Origin: Bacteroidia bacterium
GTDB lineage: Bacteria; Bacteroidota; Bacteroidia; Bacteroidales; GWF2-35-48
Direction of reading: 5' to 3'
Length of the DNA: 34,877 bases
NCBI GenBank assembly: GCA_016212695.1
Contig: JACREX010000216.1
Location: forward strand, 1 to 34,877
In this document: positions 23,797 to 33,586 of the stretch, in pieces
Position numbering within the stretch: the stretch's first letter is position 1
Layout of the letters: each line of letters starts with the position of its first letter
Notes under the pieces: generated by a model
The model's database searches: none
Told to the model about the DNA's origin: nothing
The model's input: only the letters and a program-made list of their open reading frames with translations
Position numbers and translations under genes: made by a program

Positions 23797-26700
23797 GTGG
23801 GGAAATATCTTAAAATACTGTTTTTATTAATAACTGTATATTCTTCAACGGCTTCTGCCCAAGACTGCGATACATGCAACAGTACTGTGACCATATATGT
23901 TGACCTTTCATCCAATCCTGATTCTACATGGTTAAGCCCGGAAATAGGAAGGTTAGGATATTGTTGCAGTGCAACAGGAAGTATGAACTGCATACGGTTT
24001 TATGTAACAGTTCATCCCGATGCAGACCAACTTGCTTTCACACTTGCCTCTCCGCCCATTCCTCCCGGAATGGAGTACCAGGTTGACTGTGGCCCGTTGC
24101 AGTCTGTGAATATACCCATGTGTATTTCAGGACCCGGACCCTATTGCATTGTTTATTGCAAACCTGGAAGCGACATTTCCAGTTACAAAATCATCACTTC
24201 AAAAACAGTAGAAGCATCTCCGGATATAATAGTCAACCAGGCTTGTATCGGACAGATATGGTCATTCGGGCTGGAGGAATCATCCATAATTTGGAACACG
24301 GTGTATCCCGGCGCTTATGGGGCTTACAATTCATATCTGTCCTGCCAGAACGGATGTGATACCACGCTGGTAACACCACAAGCCGGCTATCCTCCATACA
24401 TTGATGTCGAAGTAAGCGGTAACCTTTTAACACCATGTAATCTTAATTTTACTAAGGATACAGTCAGAGTATATTTTGTCAATGATAAATCAGTAATCAT
24501 TAATCCGTCTGACCTGGTAATTTGTTATGGCGGGATCCCTCCTGCTGCACTTACCGCAAACCCTACAGGCGGCGCCCCCCCATACACCTACCTTTGGAAC
24601 ACCGGTGATACAACCCAGTCAATCACTATCACAACAGCGGGTTCCTATTGGGTGGCAGTGGGAGACAGAACTCAATGCCCGAATGTCTATGACACAGTAG
24701 TCGTAACAGAACAAACCCTGCCCATTACTGCACATGCCGGCTTGGATCAAAGTATATGTGCCAATAATCCAAATGTATCTTTAAATGGAAGTGTTGACAT
24801 AGCAACAGGGGGGATTTGGAGCGGGGGTAGCGGAACTTTTACCCCGAATGATTCAACGCTGAATGCCACTTACATTCCTACTGCTTCTGAAATTTCAAGT
24901 GGCTCCCTAACCCTGGTTCTTACTACAACCGGAAATTTCGGATGTCCCTCAGATATAGATGATTTAACTATCAACTTTACACTGGCGCCTACTGTTTCAG
25001 CAGGACCGAACATTACAGTATGCACCAATAATCTCAGCGCATCTTTAAGCGGCTCCGTAACGCTTGCTACCGGAGGACAATGGTCTGGCGGTACCGGAAC
25101 TTTCTCTCCGAACAGCAGTACGCTTAATGCTGTTTATACTCCCTCTTCTAATGAAATTACAATTGGTTCAGCAAGCTTAACTCTTACAACTACCGGAAAT
25201 GGTAATTGTTTACCTGTGAGTGACCAAATGACCATTAATATTATTCCGGAGCCTATAGTGGATGCAGGAAGCAACCAGACAGTGTGTGCCAATAATTCGT
25301 TGGTATCTTTAAATGGTTCATATAGTCTTGCAGGTGGAGCCATCTGGTATTCATCGGGTTCAGGGAGCTTTTCTCCAGGCAATACCTCATTAAATGCCAC
25401 TTACACTCCAAGTGCAGTTGACATTAGTAATGGCGCAGTTATTCTTGGCTTAACCACAATTGGAAATGGTGTTTGTCTTCCCAAGACAGATTTCGCACTT
25501 ATTATAATACTACCGGCGCCAGTGGTTAATGCCGGACCTGATCTGACGCTATGCTCTAACAATTCTATCGGAACTCTTGCAGGTACTGTAACAGGACCGA
25601 CAACTAACGGGATTTGGTCAACAACAGGCTCTGGAACTTTTTCCCCTTCTGATACATCGCTTAACGCATCTTATATTTCGTCGCCGGCAGATACCCTGGC
25701 TGGAAATATCAGCATTTCCCTCACCTCTACAAATAATGGTTCCTGTTTCCCTGTATCTGATATCCTTATTGTTAATTATACTCCTTCACCAACATTAGTT
25801 GCAGTCCCTGATATAACAGTGTGCGCCAATAATGCTGCTGTTCCTTTGAACGCTTCCTATACAGTAAGTACAGGTGTACAGTGGAGTTCATCGGGAACCG
25901 GTATTTTTTCTCCCGGTAATACACAGGTGAATCCTGTTTATTATCCCAGTTCCGGCGACACCTCATCAGGTTTTGTTTCAATCAGCGTCACTACAACAGG
26001 GAATGGGAATTGCCTCCCCGTACAGGATCAGGTTAATGTAATAATCACACCAGCCCCTTATGTTTTTGCCGGTTTCGATACCGTTCTTTGTACCAACACA
26101 ACCGGAATAAATCTTAATGGGCTTGTTAACGGTGGAACTTATGATGGAACATGGAGTACTTCGGGAAATGGGACTTTTTCTCCTTCGGCTAATACCTTAA
26201 ATTCTTTTTACACTCCCGGAAGCAATGATTTACTTAACGGAACCACTACACTTGTTTTAACCTCTGCAAATAATGGCAATTGCTTACCTGAAAGAGACAC
26301 CATGTTGCTTACTTTTGTTCCGGCTCCTGTTGCCAGCGCCGGATCTGACCAGACTGTTTGTGCAAACAATGCAATTACGGCGCTTCCCGGCGCTATTCAA
26401 AATGTATCAGGGTTCTATTGGGAAACGACAGGAGATGGCAGTTTTTCTCCGGACAGTCTATCTCCTACAGTTATTTATTATCCGGGCATTCAGGATACAA
26501 CAAACGGGACTGTCACTATTTTATTAAATGCTTTCAATGGCTGCGCTTCTATTACAGATAGTCTTATCATTACTATTACCCCTGCCCCATACATATATGC
26601 CGGTCCTGACCAGGTTCTTTGTGCAACGGTTGACCAGGTTCAGTTATCAGGAAGTGTTTCCGGAGGAAGTGCGACCGGAACATGGAGCAGTTCAGGCAGC

Positions 26701-29700
26701 GGACAGTTTTATCCATCATCGCAATATCTTCAGACAAATTATTTTCCGTCAAGCGGAGATACAGCTATAGGATTAATTACCCTGACACTCACCTCTACCA
26801 ACAATGGAAACTGCCTGCCTGTTACCGATATAGCCACCATTGAATTTATTAACTCACCTACTGTAACGATAATGGGAGATACAAGCATTTGCGCCGGTTT
26901 ATCTGCCTCTCTTTCTGCCGTGATAACAGGAGGCAGCGGAACAGGAATCTGGACTACACCCAATGGTACCGGATTGTTTCTTCCATCGCACACAGCGGCC
27001 AATGTCACCTATGTTCCCAGTGTTACAGATATTGCAAATGGCAACATCATAATCATTTTTACCACATTCGATAATAATTGCCTTCCTGCTTCCGACGTTG
27101 TGGTGCTTACTATTACACCTCCACCTATCGTTGATGCCGGGCCTAACCAGATTGTTTGCAAGAATAATCCCCTTGTTACTCTTGCAGCAACAGTAATCAA
27201 TAGTGCCGCTGCCGGTTTCTGGACTGTGAATGGGAGTGGAGTTTTCAATCCGGGTACTGGCTTTACTAACACAACTTATATGCCCAGCCAGGAAGACTTA
27301 AATGCGGGGATGCTTGTTTTTACATTCACTGCTACCAATGGTTGTGATTTTGTGTCAGACAATATGAATGTTGTATTCAGCCCGGCTCCGGTTGTTGAAG
27401 CTGGTGTTGATCAAATAATTTGTACCGGAGTCATGTCAGTTTCATTAACCGGAAACATAAGCGGAGGCGCAACTTCGGGTCTATGGACTTCTTCAGGTTC
27501 CGGTATTTTTTCACCAAGTTCCACTACCCTGAATGCAACTTATAATTTAAGCGCTTCAGATACGGCAAATGGCCACTTTACCCTTATTCTTACTTCTGCA
27601 AACAACGGCAACTGTCTGCCGGTTTCTGACAGCATGCATATTCTGATTACCCCGGTACCGACAATAAATGCAGGCAACGATCAGGTTGTATGCGCCAATA
27701 ATCCTGTTTTATTAAATGGGCTTGTTACCGGAGGATCAGGGACAGGCATCTGGACAAGTTCCGGCTCAGGTAATTTTATTCCGGGTCCGACTTCACTGAA
27801 TGCTGCCTATTATTTCAGCGCAGCAGATACAAGCACCGGAAATATCACACTAACCCTGACCACAACAGATGCCTGTGTCTCACTTTTTGATGCCATTCAG
27901 GTTACCATTACTCCATCTCCATTTGCGGATGCGGGAAATGACTTGTATGTGTGTAACACGAACCCGGCTATCCAATTAAACGGTACAGTTAGTTCCTGGG
28001 CTGCTCCGGTTGTGTGGACCACTTCAGGAAGCGGTTCTTTTGTTCCTGACAATACCTCTCTTTCGGTAACCTATAACCCTGGAGTTTCTGACATTGCAGC
28101 CGGAACAGTTCAGATTATTCTTAGTACGACCAATAATGCCAATTGCAGTCCTGCCCGGGATACTATTACTGCAATGATCATTCAAAATCCTGATGTGAAT
28201 GCCGGTACTGACATACAGGTTTGCATGAATCAGTCAATTACTCTGAACGGATTCATTTCAGGGGGAGCAGGGACTGTGATATGGAGTACTTCTGATGGAA
28301 CAGGAAATTTCATACTTCCGGAAACATCCCTGATTTCTGCCTATCAGCCCTCTCCGGCTGACCTTATTTCCGGCCAGGTGACCTTTATCTTATTATCAAC
28401 CAACAACGGGAACTGCCCGGGTGACCAGGATAACCTTATTGTAAACTTCCAACTCCTGCCGGTTGTTGATGCCGGTTTGGATGACACCCTTTGTGCAAAT
28501 AACGGAATAAGCGTCTTAAACGGAAGTGTTTTGAATGCAGGCGGGATTCAATGGATCACTAGTGGAGACGGACAGTTTATACCATCAGCATCTGTGTTGA
28601 ATCCTCAATATAACCCGGGTCCTGCCGACCAAGTCTCCGGCAGTGTAAATCTGTATTGTATTTCTGTAATGAATGGCAGTTGTCCCCCGGATATTGATAC
28701 TGTTCGCAGGCTCTTCACTCCTGCACCTGTTGTTAATGCCGGAGAAGATAAATATATCTGTTCAGGTATCATGAGCGTGAATCTTTCCGGGATTATTTCA
28801 GGCCCGACTCAAACCGGTTTCTGGTCAACAAACGGTACCGGAAGTTTTTTCCCGGATTCATCTGCTCTAAACGGAATTTATCTGCTGAGCCCTTCTGATA
28901 CTATTGCAGGCAGTATCCGGTTGATTCTTACTTCTGCCGATAACGGACTCTGTTTGCAAGAAACAGATACTATGTTTATTTACATTGCTGATCCACCCGT
29001 TGTATATGCCGGAGCGGACTTCAGTATATGCAGAAATAATCCAAATATATTATTAAATGGCAGCTTTCTGAGCGGTACTTCAGGGATACTCTGGGTTCCG
29101 GTGAACGGTTCCGGAATCTTTTCGCCGGGTAACGATTTATTGTCAACCACTTATCTGCCATCCATAGCTGATTTAATAAATCCATATATTGATTTCATAC
29201 TTATTACTACACAAACCTGCCAGCAGAAACGTGACACAGTTTGTGTTTTCTTTACACCGGCGCCGGTTGTAAATGCAGGTGCAGACCAGCATTTATGCGT
29301 GAATGTTCCCTTCATTGATCTAAACGGGACAGTGACAGGGGGGGCATCACAGGGAATATGGAGCACATCAGGAAACGGTACTTTTGGTAATTCGGGAAAT
29401 CTGTCAACTACCTATAATATCGGATATGGCGACCCTGCGCTTGGTTCAGTCAACATCGTCCTGACATCTGTCAATAATGGAAATTGTTTGCCTGAAAGCG
29501 ATACCCTTACCGTTTTCTTCGGAGAAAAACCGCAGGCTGGCTTTACTTTCACCAATCCTGTATGTATTCAAACCACAACTTCTTTCATTGACGCTTCCTT
29601 AGTAAATAACGACAGTATTATATCATGGGAATGGTATTTTGAATCGGGCAATACAGCCAGCGGTCCTCAGGCAGAATATGAATTTTCTATTCCCGGCACT

Positions 29701-32700
29701 TCCGGTATAACTTTGGTTATTACCTCTTCATTAGGTTGCAAAGACAGTGTAACACAATCCATCCAGGTACTCATTGGTCCGTTTGTTGACTTCTCATCTT
29801 CTCCAAATTGTCTCATGGATTCGGTGTATTTTACCAATCTTTCATCAGCAGCGATCAGTTGGCAATGGAATTTTGGAAATGGCCAGACAAGTTCCCTGCA
29901 AAATCCTCCTGCCCAACTTTATGATTCTATTACAGTATTCACAGTAAGTCTTACCCTTACTGATCAAAATGGATGTATAAGCAGTAAGGAAGAACAAATT
30001 TCAATTCATCCCACCCCTGTTTCATACTTCATAGTAGGAAATTTTTGTATAAATGACCAGGTAACATTTATAGATCAATCATCCGTTGAAAATGATACGC
30101 TCATTAGTTGGTCATGGAATTTTGGAGATGGATTTTCCAGTACTTTGCAGAACCCCACTCACATTTATACTTCGGGTGACTCCATTTCTATAAGCCTGAC
30201 AATTTCCACTTCCCATTGTTCGGATACCTATGTTCAAATTGCGGCTCCATACCCTCACCCCACTTTCACTGCTTTTCCCGCAGAAGGATGTTCTCCGTTA
30301 GTTATCCATTTCACAACTGACATTATGCAGGGTAATATATACGAATGGCATTTTGGCGAAGGAAATATTTCTACGGATGCAAACCCGACTCACGTATTTT
30401 ACAACAACGGCTCCGCCGATACAAGTTTTTCTGTTAAACTTATAATCACCACTGCATTTGGTTGCGTTGATTCCGCAACTAACCCTGTAATTATTCATCC
30501 TTCTCCTGATGCGCAGTTTATTTTTTATCCTTCCGCTAGTTGCAGCCCTGCATTGGTTTCTACGCTCAATAACTCAACCGGCGCGGCATCTTACAATTGG
30601 ATTTTTAATGATTCTGTTATCATTTTAAATCAGTTAAACCCTACATACATATTTATCAATACAACAACAGGAACACAATATTATCCTATACAACTTACAG
30701 CTATTTCAACTAATGGTTGTAAAGATTCAATAATTAAATATGTTACTGTAAATGCAAATCCTGTATATTCTATCACTAGTCCTGATGATTCCTTATGTCA
30801 CCCGGGGCTGGCTGTTTTTATCTGTTCGCCGGAAGCCATGAGCTACTACTGGAACTTTGGTGATAATTCATATGTATCCGGGGGAAGCGAAGTACAACAT
30901 GTTTATGTGAATTACGGAAACAATGACACTAATTATACGCTTTCACTCATTGCTACCTCCTTCAACGGCTGCATAGATACTGCCTATTACCAGATCACAA
31001 TACATCCATCACCAACTGTTTTGTTTTCAGTGAATCCTCCGTTTGAGTGTTCGCCGCTCCATGCAACATTGACCAATTTATCATCAGGAGCTACTGATTT
31101 TTACTGGGATTTTGGAGATGGTGAAACAGACACTACCCTGTCGGTTGCACTGAACCATACCTACTACAATACCACACCCGGCCAAATCACTTACGGTATT
31201 TCACTCACAGCGGTTAATGCAAACGGTTGCTCATCCACAGCCACTCATTCTGTGAATCTTTACCCGGTTGTTATTGCAAATTTCAGTTCCGATTCAACAG
31301 GATGCTCGCCTTACCATGTTATATTTGAGAATGAGTCGCAATATGCATCCATGTATTATTGGAATTTTGGTGACACCTCATTTTCAACAAACCAAAATCC
31401 TTCCCATACCTTTATTAATAATCAAACAGATGATATTGATTTCCCTGTTTACTTAGTTGCGGAGTCGCCTTTCGGATGTAAAGATACCTCCGATATTCAC
31501 ACAATCACAGTTCATCCGCAGCCCCATGGTCTTATTTCACTGAACAACACATCAGGATGTTCTGATTTTCATCTTGCCATTACCAATAATTCCATTGGAG
31601 CAACATCCTATAATTGGAATTTTGGCGACGGGAACACTGATACCATTTCAACAGGAATAGTCGCACATATTTACAGTAATGAATCAGGAAACATAAGCAG
31701 CCATACATTAATCCTTATCCTGAGTAATTTCTTTGGATGTACTGACACGATCATTGAATCAATAACTGTATTTCCTGAAGTAAATGCCAGCTTTATATCC
31801 GACACGGCCGGATGTTCACCTCTTAACATTCAATTTACAAACCTTTCTGCCGGTAATGCCGGTAATGAATGGCTGTTTGGAGATGGCAACACATCTACAG
31901 GGACAAACCCGTCACACATTTACTATAATACCGGATTCGCTGATTCTGTCTTTCTTGCACGGCTAATTACCACTTCTTCTTATTCATGCAAGGACACCTT
32001 TAGTTTACTTGTCACGGTTCATCCAAAACCAAATGCCGGCATAATTATATCCGATAACTCAGGATGTTCTCCTTACAATATGTCTATTAGTGATAATACA
32101 CAAGGTGCTACCTGGTATTACTGGAATTTTGGGGATGGAAATACAGATACAACCTCACAAGCTATATCATCGTACACCTATCAACACACAGATACAGTGC
32201 CACATTCTTTCACAGTAACTCTAATAACTGAAAATAATTTTCATTGTAAAGACACTTTATCTCAAACTATTACAATTTATCCCCAGGTCCATGTAGAATT
32301 TAATCCCGTTAATTCAACCGGTTGCAGTCCCCTGACTGTACAGTTTGAAAATCTTTCTGAAAATGTAATGACTTACAACTGGACATTCGGAGATGGCGCT
32401 GTATCGGGTCTTGAATCATCCACACATACATATATTAACAACGGATATAACGATCTTACTTTCCCGGTGCAATTAATATCTGAATCCAATTTTGGATGCA
32501 GGGATACTTTTGCCGGAAGTGTTCAGGTTTATGCAACACCCCAAGCCAATTTTTCCGCAACACCATCATTTCAGTATTATCCTAACACAACCGTAACCCT
32601 GAATAACCTGACTTCCGGAAATATCTGGACTTATCACTGGGACTTCGGGGATGGAAATATCTCAAACAATTTACAGCCCGGAACACATAACTATAGTACA

Positions 32701-33585
32701 TGGGGAGAATATCTTATAATCCTTACCGTTTCATCAATCCATTGCACCGACACGGTGATACACAGTATCCGGATTGCTGCCACTACACCTGTTGCCAGTT
32801 ATGATTCTTCTTTTGCAGGATGTGCTCCCCTGAAGGTTACATTTATAAATAAATCATCGGGCGCTACCTGGTATGAATGGGACTTTGGCGACGGAGGTTC
32901 TTCCAATGACACAACCCCTACCTATACTTATATGGTGCCGGGTGTATATACGGTGCAACTTACTGCCGGGAATATAGCAGGACAAGATATTTCCAGGGAA
33001 CATACGGTGACAGTATATGAAAAACCTACTGCATTCTTCAGAGTTTCGCCACCTGTTTTGGAACTGCCGGATGATTATTTACACTGTCACAATCTGTCAG
33101 ATAATGGCAGTTCGTATATCTGGTTTTTTGGAGACGGAGCAAGCTCTGCTGAATTTGAACCGAACCATTTATATACAAAGGAAGGCAATTTCAATATTAC
33201 TTTAATTGTTCGATCCGAGAACGGATGCCTTGATACCATGACTGAGGAAAAAGCAGTGCAGGTTATTTCCAGTTGCGAATTGATTTTCCCAAATGCTTTT
33301 ACTCCAAATCCTCTGGCGGCGAATGGAGGATTTTATATTCCGGAAATTGCTGAAACATCCAATGATATTTTTCATCCTGTTTTTAAAAATATAGTGGAAT
33401 ACCATCTTGAAATTTTTAACCGCTGGGGTGAATTAATATTTGCAAGCGATGATATAAAAATTGGTTGGGACGGGTATTACAGGGGAACACTCGCTCAGCC
33501 TGATGTATATATCTGGAAGGTCACGGCCAAATGTGCAAACGGTAAAATTATAAACCAGATTGGTGGCGTTACATTAATACGTTAA
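23797..33585 (+). CDS. Giant Ig-like/PKD-repeat surface adhesin with gliding-motility-type (CHU_C) T9SS sorting domain
   Basis: About 3,262 residues from GTG 23797, which gives a clean signal peptide (MGKYLKILFLLITVYSS, then TASAQ); TTG 23779 adds six residues but lies in a promoter box. Order: a Cys-rich N-terminal region (to ~245); one SprB-like unit (GGAPPYTYLWNTGDTTQSIT); 18 Ig-like repeats of ~89 residues (309-1911); 15 PKD domains (1912-3158, with YYWNFGDGNTDT-type cores); and a C-terminal type-B T9SS domain from FPNAFTPN to VYIWKVTAKC. Family role: long cell-surface adhesins of SprB type used in attachment or gliding; whether this cell glides is unknown. The PorP/SprF gene begins 1 nt later. 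Repeats are divergent at DNA level, so duplications are old. Ligand unknown. Confidence 0.93.
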   Translation: MGKYLKILFLLITVYSSTASAQDCDTCNSTVTIYVDLSSNPDSTWLSPEIGRLGYCCSATGSMNCIRFYVTVHPDADQLAFTLASPPIPPGMEYQVDCGPLQSVNIPMCISGPGPYCIVYCKPGSDISSYKIITSKTVEASPDIIVNQACIGQIWSFGLEESSIIWNTVYPGAYGAYNSYLSCQNGCDTTLVTPQAGYPPYIDVEVSGNLLTPCNLNFTKDTVRVYFVNDKSVIINPSDLVICYGGIPPAALTANPTGGAPPYTYLWNTGDTTQSITITTAGSYWVAVGDRTQCPNVYDTVVVTEQTLPITAHAGLDQSICANNPNVSLNGSVDIATGGIWSGGSGTFTPNDSTLNATYIPTASEISSGSLTLVLTTTGNFGCPSDIDDLTINFTLAPTVSAGPNITVCTNNLSASLSGSVTLATGGQWSGGTGTFSPNSSTLNAVYTPSSNEITIGSASLTLTTTGNGNCLPVSDQMTINIIPEPIVDAGSNQTVCANNSLVSLNGSYSLAGGAIWYSSGSGSFSPGNTSLNATYTPSAVDISNGAVILGLTTIGNGVCLPKTDFALIIILPAPVVNAGPDLTLCSNNSIGTLAGTVTGPTTNGIWSTTGSGTFSPSDTSLNASYISSPADTLAGNISISLTSTNNGSCFPVSDILIVNYTPSPTLVAVPDITVCANNAAVPLNASYTVSTGVQWSSSGTGIFSPGNTQVNPVYYPSSGDTSSGFVSISVTTTGNGNCLPVQDQVNVIITPAPYVFAGFDTVLCTNTTGINLNGLVNGGTYDGTWSTSGNGTFSPSANTLNSFYTPGSNDLLNGTTTLVLTSANNGNCLPERDTMLLTFVPAPVASAGSDQTVCANNAITALPGAIQNVSGFYWETTGDGSFSPDSLSPTVIYYPGIQDTTNGTVTILLNAFNGCASITDSLIITITPAPYIYAGPDQVLCATVDQVQLSGSVSGGSATGTWSSSGSGQFYPSSQYLQTNYFPSSGDTAIGLITLTLTSTNNGNCLPVTDIATIEFINSPTVTIMGDTSICAGLSASLSAVITGGSGTGIWTTPNGTGLFLPSHTAANVTYVPSVTDIANGNIIIIFTTFDNNCLPASDVVVLTITPPPIVDAGPNQIVCKNNPLVTLAATVINSAAAGFWTVNGSGVFNPGTGFTNTTYMPSQEDLNAGMLVFTFTATNGCDFVSDNMNVVFSPAPVVEAGVDQIICTGVMSVSLTGNISGGATSGLWTSSGSGIFSPSSTTLNATYNLSASDTANGHFTLILTSANNGNCLPVSDSMHILITPVPTINAGNDQVVCANNPVLLNGLVTGGSGTGIWTSSGSGNFIPGPTSLNAAYYFSAADTSTGNITLTLTTTDACVSLFDAIQVTITPSPFADAGNDLYVCNTNPAIQLNGTVSSWAAPVVWTTSGSGSFVPDNTSLSVTYNPGVSDIAAGTVQIILSTTNNANCSPARDTITAMIIQNPDVNAGTDIQVCMNQSITLNGFISGGAGTVIWSTSDGTGNFILPETSLISAYQPSPADLISGQVTFILLSTNNGNCPGDQDNLIVNFQLLPVVDAGLDDTLCANNGISVLNGSVLNAGGIQWITSGDGQFIPSASVLNPQYNPGPADQVSGSVNLYCISVMNGSCPPDIDTVRRLFTPAPVVNAGEDKYICSGIMSVNLSGIISGPTQTGFWSTNGTGSFFPDSSALNGIYLLSPSDTIAGSIRLILTSADNGLCLQETDTMFIYIADPPVVYAGADFSICRNNPNILLNGSFLSGTSGILWVPVNGSGIFSPGNDLLSTTYLPSIADLINPYIDFILITTQTCQQKRDTVCVFFTPAPVVNAGADQHLCVNVPFIDLNGTVTGGASQGIWSTSGNGTFGNSGNLSTTYNIGYGDPALGSVNIVLTSVNNGNCLPESDTLTVFFGEKPQAGFTFTNPVCIQTTTSFIDASLVNNDSIISWEWYFESGNTASGPQAEYEFSIPGTSGITLVITSSLGCKDSVTQSIQVLIGPFVDFSSSPNCLMDSVYFTNLSSAAISWQWNFGNGQTSSLQNPPAQLYDSITVFTVSLTLTDQNGCISSKEEQISIHPTPVSYFIVGNFCINDQVTFIDQSSVENDTLISWSWNFGDGFSSTLQNPTHIYTSGDSISISLTISTSHCSDTYVQIAAPYPHPTFTAFPAEGCSPLVIHFTTDIMQGNIYEWHFGEGNISTDANPTHVFYNNGSADTSFSVKLIITTAFGCVDSATNPVIIHPSPDAQFIFYPSASCSPALVSTLNNSTGAASYNWIFNDSVIILNQLNPTYIFINTTTGTQYYPIQLTAISTNGCKDSIIKYVTVNANPVYSITSPDDSLCHPGLAVFICSPEAMSYYWNFGDNSYVSGGSEVQHVYVNYGNNDTNYTLSLIATSFNGCIDTAYYQITIHPSPTVLFSVNPPFECSPLHATLTNLSSGATDFYWDFGDGETDTTLSVALNHTYYNTTPGQITYGISLTAVNANGCSSTATHSVNLYPVVIANFSSDSTGCSPYHVIFENESQYASMYYWNFGDTSFSTNQNPSHTFINNQTDDIDFPVYLVAESPFGCKDTSDIHTITVHPQPHGLISLNNTSGCSDFHLAITNNSIGATSYNWNFGDGNTDTISTGIVAHIYSNESGNISSHTLILILSNFFGCTDTIIESITVFPEVNASFISDTAGCSPLNIQFTNLSAGNAGNEWLFGDGNTSTGTNPSHIYYNTGFADSVFLARLITTSSYSCKDTFSLLVTVHPKPNAGIIISDNSGCSPYNMSISDNTQGATWYYWNFGDGNTDTTSQAISSYTYQHTDTVPHSFTVTLITENNFHCKDTLSQTITIYPQVHVEFNPVNSTGCSPLTVQFENLSENVMTYNWTFGDGAVSGLESSTHTYINNGYNDLTFPVQLISESNFGCRDTFAGSVQVYATPQANFSATPSFQYYPNTTVTLNNLTSGNIWTYHWDFGDGNISNNLQPGTHNYSTWGEYLIILTVSSIHCTDTVIHSIRIAATTPVASYDSSFAGCAPLKVTFINKSSGATWYEWDFGDGGSSNDTTPTYTYMVPGVYTVQLTAGNIAGQDISREHTVTVYEKPTAFFRVSPPVLELPDDYLHCHNLSDNGSSYIWFFGDGASSAEFEPNHLYTKEGNFNITLIVRSENGCLDTMTEEKAVQVISSCELIFPNAFTPNPLAANGGFYIPEIAETSNDIFHPVFKNIVEYHLEIFNRWGELIFASDDIKIGWDGYYRGTLAQPDVYIWKVTAKCANGKIINQIGGVTLIR
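24721..29529 (+). repeat. 18 tandem Ig-like repeats (about 89 residues, 267 nt each) in the adhesin
   Basis: Each unit runs from a proline and 'VxAGxDQxxCxNN' through 'GxWxSSGSGxFxPsxxxLNAxY' and 'P..D...G.v.l.lTsxxNGnCLP.sD' to a short 'xxITPA' linker. All 18 contain one Cys near residue 10 and a second in the GNC-like segment near residue 75, suggesting one disulfide per unit. Four units (1, 2, 3, 5) carry TTGNG- or TIGNG-like endings in place of STNNG. No two copies are near-identical. Confidence 0.85.
29530..33270 (+). repeat. 15 tandem PKD domains (about 83 residues each) in the adhesin
   Basis: Each unit has the PKD core W-(N/D)-F-G-(D/N)-G and a later 'hxYxxxGxxxVxLxhxx' strand. Thirteen of fifteen carry a Cys near the start (often GCSP) and one near the end (often GCxD). 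Unit 13 has only the late Cys (SIHC) and unit 14 only the early one (AGCAP). Unit 15 has its first Cys displaced (YLHCHNLS). Confidence 0.85.
33271..33582 (+). other. C-terminal CHU_C / type-B T9SS sorting domain of the adhesin
   Basis: About 104 residues: SCELIFPNAFTPNPLAANGG, VEYHLEIFNRWGELIFASDD, IGWDGYYRGTLAQPDVYIWK and a final GGVTLIR. The FPNAFTPN, FNRWGE and W(D)G...VYxW landmarks define the gliding-motility-associated C-terminal family, a targeting signal for T9SS export. Confidence 0.9.
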
Positions 33586-33586
33586 A

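Noticed and set aside
24721-29529. Regular ~267-nt tandem periodicity that could suggest a CRISPR-like or satellite array
   Set aside because: The periodicity is at the protein level within a single open frame; units diverge strongly at DNA level and there are no short conserved repeats with unique spacers.
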